Shown here: piece after piece, positions 20,088-28,695 of the stretch
Position numbering within the stretch: position 1 is the stretch's first letter
Layout of the letters: each line of letters starts with the position of its first letter
Assembly (NCBI GenBank): GCA_024644085.1
Contig: JAHELS010000001.1
Location: 1 to 64,000, forward strand
Direction of reading: 5' to 3'
DNA length: 64,000 bases
Source: Rhodopirellula sp.
Lineage (GTDB): Bacteria; Planctomycetota; Planctomycetia; Pirellulales; Pirellulaceae
Program-made: the position numbers and the translations under genes
Notes under the pieces: generated by a model
Databases searched by the model: none
Told to the model about the DNA's origin: nothing
What the model saw: only the letters and a program-made list of their open reading frames with translations

Positions 20088-22271
20088 ATGTCTGATTCCG
20101 TTCGCGAGACGATCTACGAAGCGATCGCCTCAATCCGTTTGATCGACCCCCACACGCACATCAACCCCCACGCGCCCGCTTCGAGCACGCTCGCCGACCT
20201 GCTTGGATACCACTATTACACCGAGCTGGCCCATTCGGCCGGCATGCCGAAATCTGAAATCGAAGAAGAAGGCTTGCAGCCGCGCGAATTAGTACGGCGG
20301 CTGGTTGAGAACCTTTCACCCATTGAGAACACGGCGCAGTACAGCTGGCTCGTCGAAATCTGTCGCATGTTCTTCGGGTTCGACGGCGAACGAATCGACA
20401 CCAGCAATTGGGAAGAGGTGTATGACGCGGCAGAGCGACAAATGGGCTCGGCAGAATGGCCGCAAATGGTCCTGGACCAAAGCAATGTGGAAGCCGTTTT
20501 TCTGACGAACGATTTCGACGACGAGTTGACAGGCTTCGATACCGAAACCTACATCCCCTGCCTGCGGACGGATGACCTTGTGTTTCATCTTCCCAAGCTG
20601 TCAACCCGTCAACGTTTGGCGGCGAGTTCGGGAATTGAACTCGATGGCTCGCTCGGCCGACTGCGCGACTCGCTCGACCAACGTTTCCGGCACTTTGTCT
20701 CTTCGGGCGCCCGGGCGTGCGCGATCTCGCTGCCTCCGACCTTCGAACCCGTGCCGGTCAGCGACGGGCGCGCCGCAACCGCGCTCGAGCAGGTCCTGCA
20801 GAAAGGTCCCGGCGCCGACCCCGCGCACCAGGCCGCTCTGTCGCGCCGCATCTTCTGGACGCTTGCCGAATTGTGCGATCATTACAACCTGCCCTTTGAT
20901 CTCATGATCGGCGTGAATCGTGGTGTCTACGGCGACGGAGTCTTCCAGGGCCAGGACCTTTATGACAGCCGTGTTTCACTGATTCAGTATCGCCAACTTT
21001 TTAATTCGTTCCCGCGTGTCAAGTTTCCCATTTCAGTGCTCGCCAGCGTCACCAACCAGGAACTCGTTAGCTACGCGTGGATCTTTCCAAATGTGATCAC
21101 CAACGGTCACTGGTGGTACAGCAACACGCCGTCGTTTATCTCGCGCGACGCGGCCGCGCGACTCGAAGCGGTACCGCAAACCAAGCAGATCGGTTACTAC
21201 AGCGACGCCTACAAACTCGAATTCGTTTGGCCCAAATTTGACATGTACCGCCGTCTTCTTGCAGGCATCTTGTCGGACCAATTTGTACTTCAGCGCGGAT
21301 GGAGCGAGGAACGCGCGATTGAATTGGGTCGACAGGTGCTTCGTGATAACGTCGACGAGATCTTTCCCCGCGCCGCGATGCCCGAAACCGACGAAGCGTT
21401 GGACGCAGATTCGCAAGCCACCCGGGTCGATCCCCTCGCCGGTACCTCGGCCGCTCTGGCCGCCGGCGCAATCGGAATGGTCGAAATCAACGAAGCCGGC
21501 GATGCCGAGTCAGACGACGACGCAGACGATCCCGGCTCGAGTTCGCAAGATCAATCGGACGACGATCAAGGCTTTTCGACTCTCGTCATGGAAACCGATG
21601 CGCTGACCGTGAACGAAGAGCCATCGGATCTGGAAACCGTTCGAATTGATGACGGCGACGACGCGTCAAGATCCGACGAGCATGGGGTGTTGCCCGATCT
21701 GCCGACGAAACTCGATCTGGATGACACCATACGAATCGATGACTCGGCCGATGCACAGTCGGAACAGGCGGATGCGGAATTCGAATTGGACCCGCTTCCG
21801 AGCGACGATGAACTCGAGGACGCAGGTGTCGATGACGTCGAGTTGCACGAGTTTTCACCCGAAAGCCGCGGGCCGGATGCAGAGGGGATCGAAGCCGAGG
21901 CCGACGATGACGCTCTTGATGTCGGCGACATTTTCGCCGACGAGGGATCAGAGGCGACTTCCGATTCGGAATCCGAAATCCGTATGCTCAGGGGCGAAGA
22001 CTCGTTTCAACCGGATGAAGACTCGCTGCAGTTGCGTCCCGATCCGGTCACCGGCGAATTGACGTTCCCAGTGGCCCAGTCGGACCAACCCTCTGCCGAC
22101 GGCGAAGACGAGTCGGATGACATCCACGCGACGATCGACGCCGACGAAATTGCCGCGCTGGGAGAGACAATCGAGTTAGCGGAAATCGACCTCGACGAAA
22201 TGGATTCCGACGAAGACCAGATCGAATCGCTCGACGAACAGGACAGCAGCGACGATTTGCTCCGGCCCTGA
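20088..22271 (+). CDS. Uronate-isomerase-like amidohydrolase-fold protein with about 295-aa acidic low-complexity C-terminal extension
   Basis: N-terminus IRLIDPHTHINPHAP and conserved NGHWWYSNTPSFISRDAAARLEAVPQTKQIGYYSDAYKLEFVWPKFDMYRR; after about residue 430 the protein is almost entirely D/E/S-rich. Confidence 0.85.
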   Translation: MSDSVRETIYEAIASIRLIDPHTHINPHAPASSTLADLLGYHYYTELAHSAGMPKSEIEEEGLQPRELVRRLVENLSPIENTAQYSWLVEICRMFFGFDGERIDTSNWEEVYDAAERQMGSAEWPQMVLDQSNVEAVFLTNDFDDELTGFDTETYIPCLRTDDLVFHLPKLSTRQRLAASSGIELDGSLGRLRDSLDQRFRHFVSSGARACAISLPPTFEPVPVSDGRAATALEQVLQKGPGADPAHQAALSRRIFWTLAELCDHYNLPFDLMIGVNRGVYGDGVFQGQDLYDSRVSLIQYRQLFNSFPRVKFPISVLASVTNQELVSYAWIFPNVITNGHWWYSNTPSFISRDAAARLEAVPQTKQIGYYSDAYKLEFVWPKFDMYRRLLAGILSDQFVLQRGWSEERAIELGRQVLRDNVDEIFPRAAMPETDEALDADSQATRVDPLAGTSAALAAGAIGMVEINEAGDAESDDDADDPGSSSQDQSDDDQGFSTLVMETDALTVNEEPSDLETVRIDDGDDASRSDEHGVLPDLPTKLDLDDTIRIDDSADAQSEQADAEFELDPLPSDDELEDAGVDDVELHEFSPESRGPDAEGIEAEADDDALDVGDIFADEGSEATSDSESEIRMLRGEDSFQPDEDSLQLRPDPVTGELTFPVAQSDQPSADGEDESDDIHATIDADEIAALGETIELAEIDLDEMDSDEDQIESLDEQDSSDDLLRP

Positions 22272-22390
22272 ACCGTCCCGCAGCGAATTCGCCGAGCTGG
22301 AAGCTCATTGCATTGGTATCGACACGACTCAAATCGATTCAAATTCTCCGTCTTTTGAGAAGTTGAAAGTTATTGAGTCACGAATGTCGC

Positions 22391-23974
22391 TCATTGAGAG
22401 TGCGACGATTTCTCGGAGGCAATCCGGTTGATGGCGTTGAGCATGGCTAGAATCGTGCTCTCGACACTGTCAGTGCTGACACCGACGCCACGATAGCTTC
22501 GTCCTTTGTATTCAACTTCGAGATTGACTTCGCCGATCGCGTCGCGGCCGAGCGTGGCACTGCGCACACGGAAATCCTTGCACACGACCTCGATACCGGT
22601 AATCTTCTCGACAGCCCAGAAGGCCGCGTCGATCGGACCGTCGCCCTGTTCGACACGCTCGGTTCGCTGTTCGTCACCATGCTTGAGCGTCAATTCGACA
22701 AGGGGCGCGCGTGATTTTCCACTGGTCACCACGTAATCAACCAATGACCACTCCTCTTCGACACTGCCGCTGATCTGCTGCTGGACCAAGGCGACAATAT
22801 CCCCGTCATAGATTTCTTTTTTCTTGTCGGCCAGCAACTTGAACTGATCGAAGACAACCTGCAATTGTTCGCCACTGAGGGTGAACCCAAGCGTCTTGGC
22901 GCGATCAGCAAGCGCCGCGCGACCGCTGTGCTTGCCCAACACCAAATCAGTCTTTGAGAAACCAACTTCCTCGGGCGACATGATTTCGTAAGTGCTGCGT
23001 TCCTTGAGCATGCCGTCCTGATGGATTCCCGACTCGTGAGCGAACGCATTTCGACCGACGATCGCCTTGTTGCGCTGAACCTGGATCCCGGTGGTTTTGC
23101 TGACCAACCGGCTGGCCGGAACGAGCCTGGTCGAATCAATGCGCGTGTTGCAGCTGTAAACGTCGGATCGGGTTTTCAACGCCATCACGACTTCTTCGAG
23201 CGCGGCGTTGCCCGCGCGTTCGCCGATCCCGTTAATGGTGCATTCGATCTGGCCAGCCCCGGCGGCCACCGCCGCCAGGCTGTTGGCCACAGCCATGCCA
23301 AGATCGTCATGGCAATGAGTACTGACCACTGCCTTGTCAATGTTGGGCACGGAATTCATCAACATGGTGAAACGGTCGTAGATTTCGTTGGGAGTGGTGT
23401 AACCGACCGTGTCGGGAATGTTCACCGTCGTTGCACCGGCATCGATGGCCGCTTCTACGACGCGACAAAGAAAGTCGTACTCGGTACGACAGGCGTCCTC
23501 GGGCGAAAACTCTACGTCGTCACAGTAACCCACGGCGCGTTTGACTCCAGCCACCGCACGGTCGACGATCTCATCGGTGCTCATTCTCAGTTTGAACTCG
23601 CGGTGAATGGCACTGGTCGCGAGGAATACGTGAATTCGGGAACTCGGCGCGTGCTTGACAGCCTCCCATGCTGCGTCGATGTCCTTGTCATTACAGCGGG
23701 CCAATCCGCAAATGGTCGATCCACGGACACTTTGGGCGATTTGCTTGACCGACTCGAAGTCTCCCGGCGAGGCAATCGGAAACCCCGCCTCGATGATGTC
23801 GACACCCATCTCCGCAAGCAATTGTGCCACCTCGAGCTTCTCTGCCAGATTCATGCTCGCGCCGGGCGACTGTTCCCCGTCTCGCAACGTCGTGTCAAAA
23901 ATCCGAATCATGCGTGGCTCTTGACGATTCGATGAATCGGATCTGGCCTCGCTGGATGTGGTGGGAGACGACAT
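22391..23974 (-). CDS. leuA: 2-isopropylmalate synthase
   Basis: [73 protein letters not shown]-terminal regulatory domain. ATG at 23974; the track's 24016 start would be TTG. Confidence 0.95.
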   Translation of the reverse strand: MSSPTTSSEARSDSSNRQEPRMIRIFDTTLRDGEQSPGASMNLAEKLEVAQLLAEMGVDIIEAGFPIASPGDFESVKQIAQSVRGSTICGLARCNDKDIDAAWEAVKHAPSSRIHVFLATSAIHREFKLRMSTDEIVDRAVAGVKRAVGYCDDVEFSPEDACRTEYDFLCRVVEAAIDAGATTVNIPDTVGYTTPNEIYDRFTMLMNSVPNIDKAVVSTHCHDDLGMAVANSLAAVAAGAGQIECTINGIGERAGNAALEEVVMALKTRSDVYSCNTRIDSTRLVPASRLVSKTTGIQVQRNKAIVGRNAFAHESGIHQDGMLKERSTYEIMSPEEVGFSKTDLVLGKHSGRAALADRAKTLGFTLSGEQLQVVFDQFKLLADKKKEIYDGDIVALVQQQISGSVEEEWSLVDYVVTSGKSRAPLVELTLKHGDEQRTERVEQGDGPIDAAFWAVEKITGIEVVCKDFRVRSATLGRDAIGEVNLEVEYKGRSYRGVGVSTDSVESTILAMLNAINRIASEKSSHSQ

Positions 23975-24014
23975 CTTGGTACCTTTGAACCGTGCGGTTG
24001 CCGAATAGTGTTCC

Positions 24015-24047
24015 AATAAAAAACCCGAATCGCGAGGCGACTCGGGT
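24015..24047 (-). terminator. Intrinsic terminator in the leuA leader (putative attenuator)
   Basis: Minus strand: ACCCGA-GTCGCCTCGCGAT-TCGGGT followed by TTTTTATT; outer 6-bp stem plus inner TCGC/GCGA stem; ends about 40 nt upstream of the leuA ATG. Confidence 0.85.
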
Positions 24048-24094
24048 CAAATGTCTTTTTTCGTTTTGGACCAATCTGGCCCGACAAACCCTCA

Positions 24095-24154
24095 TCACCC
24101 GCCAGTTTGGCGTCGCAGTAGCAAGAGCGAAAGGAGTAGGGGCTGAATTGTCAT
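24095..24154 (-). CDS. Leucine-rich leader peptide (MTIQPLLLSLLLLRRQTGG), putative leuL-like leader
   Basis: ATG ACA ATT CAG CCC CTA CTC CTT TCG CTC TTG CTA CTG CGA CGC CAA ACT GGC GGG TGA; 7 of 19 codons are Leu; located immediately upstream of the terminator and leuA. Confidence 0.8.
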   Translation of the reverse strand: MTIQPLLLSLLLLRRQTGG

Positions 24155-24269
24155 GATCGTATGTTAGGCAGGAGCGATCAGCCACGTCAACGGTTCGCGC
24201 GGCCGAGTGAGAAAAATTGCGTTTCATTTCGGTGGATGCCGCGTTGGGACATCGCATCGCGTCGGTGGA

Positions 24270-25349
24270 TCAAGCCGCCGACTTGGGGATATCCCTCCCC
24301 TGCAACTGGTAGACGTAGCGGAGCACCTCGGCGACCGCCTGGTACTGCTCGGCCGGAATCACGTCGCCAACCTCGACGTTCTTGTACAGGACCTGCGCCA
24401 AAGGCTTGCGTTCAACAACCGGGATTCCATGTTCGAGCGCAAGACGCCGAATCTTTTGGGCCAACACTCCGGCACCCTTGGCCAAAACGACTGGTGCAGG
24501 CATGGTCAACGGATCGTATTGAATCGCGATCGCAAGTTCTGTCGGATTGCTGATCACGACGTCCGCTTTCGGCACGTCCGACTCGGCACGCTGCATCATC
24601 AATTGACGCTGGACCATCCGGCGGCGGGCCGCCACCTGGGGGTCACCCTCGGTTTCCTTCAACTCGTCGCGGATTTCCTGGTCGCTCATCATCAGGTCTT
24701 GTTCGTGCTTCCATTTCTGGAATGCGTATTCCAGGATCGCCAGGATAAACAACGCCCCGCCGATCCACAGGCAGGTGCCGATCAAACAACGGAACAGAGC
24801 GCTGGCGATTTGCGGAACACTCATCGCCGCGAAATTCAGAATTGCGTCTCGATAGTGCCGCAGCGCAAAAAATGCGACCACGCCGATGATCACGACCTTG
24901 AAAAGACCGAATCCGAGTCGGGCGACGCCCCGTGACGATAGAATTCGTTTTGCACCCGAAAGGGGACTGATGTTGCTCATCTTCGGAGCGATCTTCTTGG
25001 TCGAGAAGATAAACCCGGTTTGCACGAGATTGATAAGGATGCCCGCGAGTAGCATCGCCAACAGCAGGGGCACAGCGGCAAGAGCAAGCCGACCACCATA
25101 GCCGAGCAGCCAGTTTGACGCGTCGCTGGTATCGAGAGGCTTCAGACGTGGCGTGGAAAAGGAATCGGCCATGGCGCCGGCAAGATGCTCGGCTGCGGGC
25201 GGACCGAGCATCCAGAGCGCCGCCACTGCAGCAAGCAACAGCGCAGCGGAGGTAAGGTCCTGGCTCTTGACAACCTGGCCTTCTTCGCGGGCCTGACGCC
25301 GTCGCCGGTCGGTTGCTGAATGCTTCTTGTCGCCACTCGAATCAGCCAT
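24270..25349 (-). CDS. flhB: Flagellar export protein FlhB
   Basis: 359 aa; KKHSATDRRRRQAREEGQVVKSQDL; autocleavage motif NPTE (DVVISNPTELAIAIQYD). Confidence 0.96.
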   Translation of the reverse strand: MADSSGDKKHSATDRRRRQAREEGQVVKSQDLTSAALLLAAVAALWMLGPPAAEHLAGAMADSFSTPRLKPLDTSDASNWLLGYGGRLALAAVPLLLAMLLAGILINLVQTGFIFSTKKIAPKMSNISPLSGAKRILSSRGVARLGFGLFKVVIIGVVAFFALRHYRDAILNFAAMSVPQIASALFRCLIGTCLWIGGALFILAILEYAFQKWKHEQDLMMSDQEIRDELKETEGDPQVAARRRMVQRQLMMQRAESDVPKADVVISNPTELAIAIQYDPLTMPAPVVLAKGAGVLAQKIRRLALEHGIPVVERKPLAQVLYKNVEVGDVIPAEQYQAVAEVLRYVYQLQGRDIPKSAA

Positions 25350-25371
25350 CGTTCACCCGGAGGTCAAAGGA

Positions 25372-26151
25372 TTACCACAGGGAACTCAGCCGACGCGCCA
25401 CGTTGGACAACTCGTCCTGGAAGATCAATCCCGCAGAACCGATTGTCAACGCGAGCACGACAAGCATCGCCAGCGCATTGATGCTCAACCCGATCGCAAG
25501 CACGTTGATCTGCGGCAATGTGCGGCTGATCAAGCCGGTCACGAGATTGCTCAACAGCAAGGCCGCAACGACGGGTGCCGCGACGCGAACGCCAGCGGCC
25601 ATCCCGGCCGATAACTGGTCGACGACCAACGTCATCATTGAGTCATGAAATTGAACGTTCCCAGCCGGGAGCGACTCGAAACTGTCAAGCAAGACACCGA
25701 GCAAGACGCGATGTCCCCCCACAATCAACATCACCGCGGTGACCAGTAATCCCACCATCCGGGCCACCGACGGCATGCTGCTCGAGGTCGTTGGGTCGAC
25801 CGCGTCACCCAGCTGCATTCCGCCCGTGCTGGTGATCGCTTCGCCACCAAGCTGCAATCCGGTAATGATCAACTGAATCGTGGCGCCGATCAGCAACCCG
25901 ATCAAACCCTCGCGAGCGACCGCAATCGTCAATTCCACCAGATTGTCGATTCTCGGAAGAGATTCAACCGCCGTCGCGCTCGCCACCGGCGGCAATAACA
26001 AAATAGTCATCAACACTGCAAGAAACGCCCGCACCCGTTTGGGTACACCGACACCCACCGATGGCATCGCCATCAGCAGCGTGCTGAGCCGGGTCATCAC
26101 CAGAACGCCCAGCACCAAATGATCGACAAACCACTGTGCCAGCGATTCCAT
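25372..26151 (-). CDS. fliR: Flagellar export protein FliR
   Basis: MESLAQWFVDHLVLGVLVMTRLSTLLMAMPSVGVGVPKRVRAFLAVLMTILL...GLQLGGEAITSTGGMQLGDAVDP. Start placed at the ATG overlapping the fliQ stop. Confidence 0.92.
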   Translation of the reverse strand: MESLAQWFVDHLVLGVLVMTRLSTLLMAMPSVGVGVPKRVRAFLAVLMTILLLPPVASATAVESLPRIDNLVELTIAVAREGLIGLLIGATIQLIITGLQLGGEAITSTGGMQLGDAVDPTTSSSMPSVARMVGLLVTAVMLIVGGHRVLLGVLLDSFESLPAGNVQFHDSMMTLVVDQLSAGMAAGVRVAAPVVAALLLSNLVTGLISRTLPQINVLAIGLSINALAMLVVLALTIGSAGLIFQDELSNVARRLSSLW

Positions 26152-26417
26152 CAGGGTGAGCCTGCGTTCTCGAACACGCCCCGGGTGAATTCGACCATCC
26201 GCATCACCAGCCACGGAGTGCACACGATCAACACGGCCGCCATCGCCAGGATCTTCGGCACAAACGCGACGGTCTGATCCTGGATTTGCGTCAGCGCTTG
26301 CATCAATCCAACAAACAGACCGGCAGCCATTCCGACCAACAACATCGGTGCCGCGATTACGACGGCCGCCATCAGGGTTTCCCGGCAAAGATCGACTGCC
26401 GCCGATGCATCCATCAT
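26151..26417 (-). CDS. fliQ: Flagellar export protein FliQ
   Basis: 88 aa; VDLCRETLMAAVVIAAPMLLVGMAAGLFVGLMQALTQIQDQTVAFVPKILA. Confidence 0.95.
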   Translation of the reverse strand: MMDASAAVDLCRETLMAAVVIAAPMLLVGMAAGLFVGLMQALTQIQDQTVAFVPKILAMAAVLIVCTPWLVMRMVEFTRGVFENAGSP

Positions 26418-26430
26418 CGATTCATCTCCG

Positions 26431-27339
26431 TCAGCCTAAGGTTCCGAAACTGTCCATCAACATCTGTACTACCAAACGCCACCCATCGACCAGAACGAAC
26501 AACAACAACTTGAACGGCAATGAAATCACCTGGGGCGGCAACATCAACATCCCCATCGAAATCGTCACGCTGGCCACCACTAAGTCGACAATCAAAAACG
26601 GCAAGTAGATCTGGAATCCCATCAGAAATGCCGTCTTCAATTCGCTGAGGATGTACGCGGGTAACAACACCCGCATGGGCACGTCCTCGAAACTGCTTGG
26701 CAAAGGCGCGTCGGGGTCCATGTATTCGTAGAACAAATGAACGTCGTCGTGGTTCCCGGCAACATCGATCTGCCGGGACATGAACTCGCGAACCGGAATC
26801 GACCCCGCCTCGTAGGCCTCTTCCAATGACATCGATACCGATGGATCGGTGTATGGCTTGATCGCGTCGTTGTAAACGCGCGTCCAGACAGGCGTCATCA
26901 CGAACAACGTCATGAACAACGCGATGCTTGTCATCACCTGGCTCGGCGGCAACGATTGCAATCCAATTGCCTGGCGCAAAAGCCCCAGCACGATGATGAT
27001 CCTTACGTAGCAGGTCGTCATCAACAGGATCGCGGGCGCCAAACTCAGCACCGTCAATAACAACAGCACTTGAAGACTACTGGCGAGACCTTCCGGACTT
27101 GTCCATTTCTCCGGACCGCCGGCAATCATGTTCAATGTCTCAACCGGAACGGCAACCGGTGACTGCTGGACAAGACTCGGCTGATCACCGACCTGTGTCG
27201 CCCCCGACTGTGTTACCGCAGTCTGGGGCAGAATCAGTCTCGGCGACTCGCTGCCACTATCGGACTGCTGTGCCCGCGCAGGCGTTGCCGAGGTCACCAG
27301 GATCAGAAAAACAAACGAGAAAATGCCGGGCCGGTTCAA
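26431..27339 (-). CDS. fliP: Flagellar export protein FliP
   Basis: 302 aa; LTVLSLAPAILLMTTCYVRIIIVLGLLRQAIGLQSLPPSQVMTSIALFMTLFVMTPVW; C-terminal MGMLMLPPQVISLPFKLLLFVLVDGWRLVV. Confidence 0.96.
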   Translation of the reverse strand: MNRPGIFSFVFLILVTSATPARAQQSDSGSESPRLILPQTAVTQSGATQVGDQPSLVQQSPVAVPVETLNMIAGGPEKWTSPEGLASSLQVLLLLTVLSLAPAILLMTTCYVRIIIVLGLLRQAIGLQSLPPSQVMTSIALFMTLFVMTPVWTRVYNDAIKPYTDPSVSMSLEEAYEAGSIPVREFMSRQIDVAGNHDDVHLFYEYMDPDAPLPSSFEDVPMRVLLPAYILSELKTAFLMGFQIYLPFLIVDLVVASVTISMGMLMLPPQVISLPFKLLLFVLVDGWRLVVQMLMDSFGTLG

Positions 27340-27480
27340 ACCAATGTCGCTCCATCGACGAGGGTTTCAGCAATCGCCGGAGCCTAGAAAAACAAGGCAA
27401 CTCAGCGAAAGACGAATGTTGAACCCGCTCAGCGCGAAGCCGTGAACCGGACGAACGTTGCTAGCAACGCCGCGAACGAA

Positions 27481-28482
27481 TCAATACCACGGGAATGCCT
27501 GCAGCTCGATGGCAAGGTGGGCACCGTGCAATAACATCCCGCCCTCGTCGTTGCTCCCGGTCGAATTGAAGAAATCGCTTCGCGGCAACTGGTCGGTTGC
27601 CACTGCGACACCCTCGACCACCATCATTGCGTAACCGCCCCGAACGCTCACGCAGTTCCCGAGTCTCAAAATGGCCGAAAGCCCGAATTCGCCTACAAAC
27701 GCGACGGTGTCAGCCGAGTCGATGATTGAAAGAGGCGGGGCACCAGTATCAACACGACCGCGATGCTCGGCATCATTGCCGTACACACCCACCTTGGCGA
27801 CTGCGGATGTAGATAGACATCGTGACAATACGCTTTGACGAGACCCGATAACGCCGATTTGCAGACCGTAGAGGTCATTGCGGGTCGCGGCATCGTACGA
27901 GAAACGCTGAGGGTTTGAATCGAACTCGGTTGCCAGGTCATCGTCCATCGATACATATCGCAAACCGGCAATCAATGTCATCGAATCGTTGATCACATGC
28001 TGATGGTTCAACTCGATACTGAATACTTCGCTCTCGAGCTCGGCAGCAATCGATTGCACGTTGGGCAAAAACAGGGGCGGATCCGAGTTGACGCGAACGG
28101 TATCGGTGCTGATCAACGTCGTCACCGAAGAATCAAATTGGCGCAGATCGAGGTAGCGAAACTCGACGCCGTCATCATTCCATAGCCGCCGAGTCAACGA
28201 TGCCTCGAATCCGACGACCCAATCAAAATTGAAATCGTCCGCATTGAGATTCTGCGAAGCATCCGACGTGTTCTGCATCAAGATCCGCGAATCAGCGGTC
28301 GCGCGGTCCATGTAGAGTGCCGCCGCTTCAGCAAACCAGCGCGGTTTCACGGCGGCACAGGTAAGACAGTCTGCATCATTTCCGCGCGCGGCCGGGCTCG
28401 CAGCGCATGTGATTCCCAGAACACAAATCAGCCAAGCGGCGGCAAGCCAAGGCGTCGTCGGCAGGGTTGAATCGAGTTTCAT
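27481..28482 (-). CDS. BBP7-like outer membrane beta-barrel protein
   Basis: 333 aa from MKLDSTLPTTPWLAAAW signal; RWFAEAAALYMDRA N-terminus; alternating beta-strand pattern; ends in aromatic-rich AFPWY. Confidence 0.65.
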   Translation of the reverse strand: MKLDSTLPTTPWLAAAWLICVLGITCAASPAARGNDADCLTCAAVKPRWFAEAAALYMDRATADSRILMQNTSDASQNLNADDFNFDWVVGFEASLTRRLWNDDGVEFRYLDLRQFDSSVTTLISTDTVRVNSDPPLFLPNVQSIAAELESEVFSIELNHQHVINDSMTLIAGLRYVSMDDDLATEFDSNPQRFSYDAATRNDLYGLQIGVIGSRQSVLSRCLSTSAVAKVGVYGNDAEHRGRVDTGAPPLSIIDSADTVAFVGEFGLSAILRLGNCVSVRGGYAMMVVEGVAVATDQLPRSDFFNSTGSNDEGGMLLHGAHLAIELQAFPWY

Positions 28483-28695
28483 GCGGATCGGATCAAAGAA
28501 CTTGCCAGGCAGCGACCAGATCGGTCTCAGGGGCCAGGCTCCGGCGCTACAGGGGCCCTTCGTCTGTGATCGGATCGACGGGTCGCCCAGCGGGACGAAT
28601 AATCGGAATAATCCGCACAAAACCTGCGATCCCTACCTCTTTCCCAGTCGACCCAGATGCCCAGAAAGTGCCCGTGATCAATTGGTCCGACTAGG

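Noticed and set aside
23895-24257. 120-aa minus-strand ORF covering the leuA leader
   Set aside because: Different frame from the Leu-rich leader, runs through the terminator hairpin, no recognisable domain.
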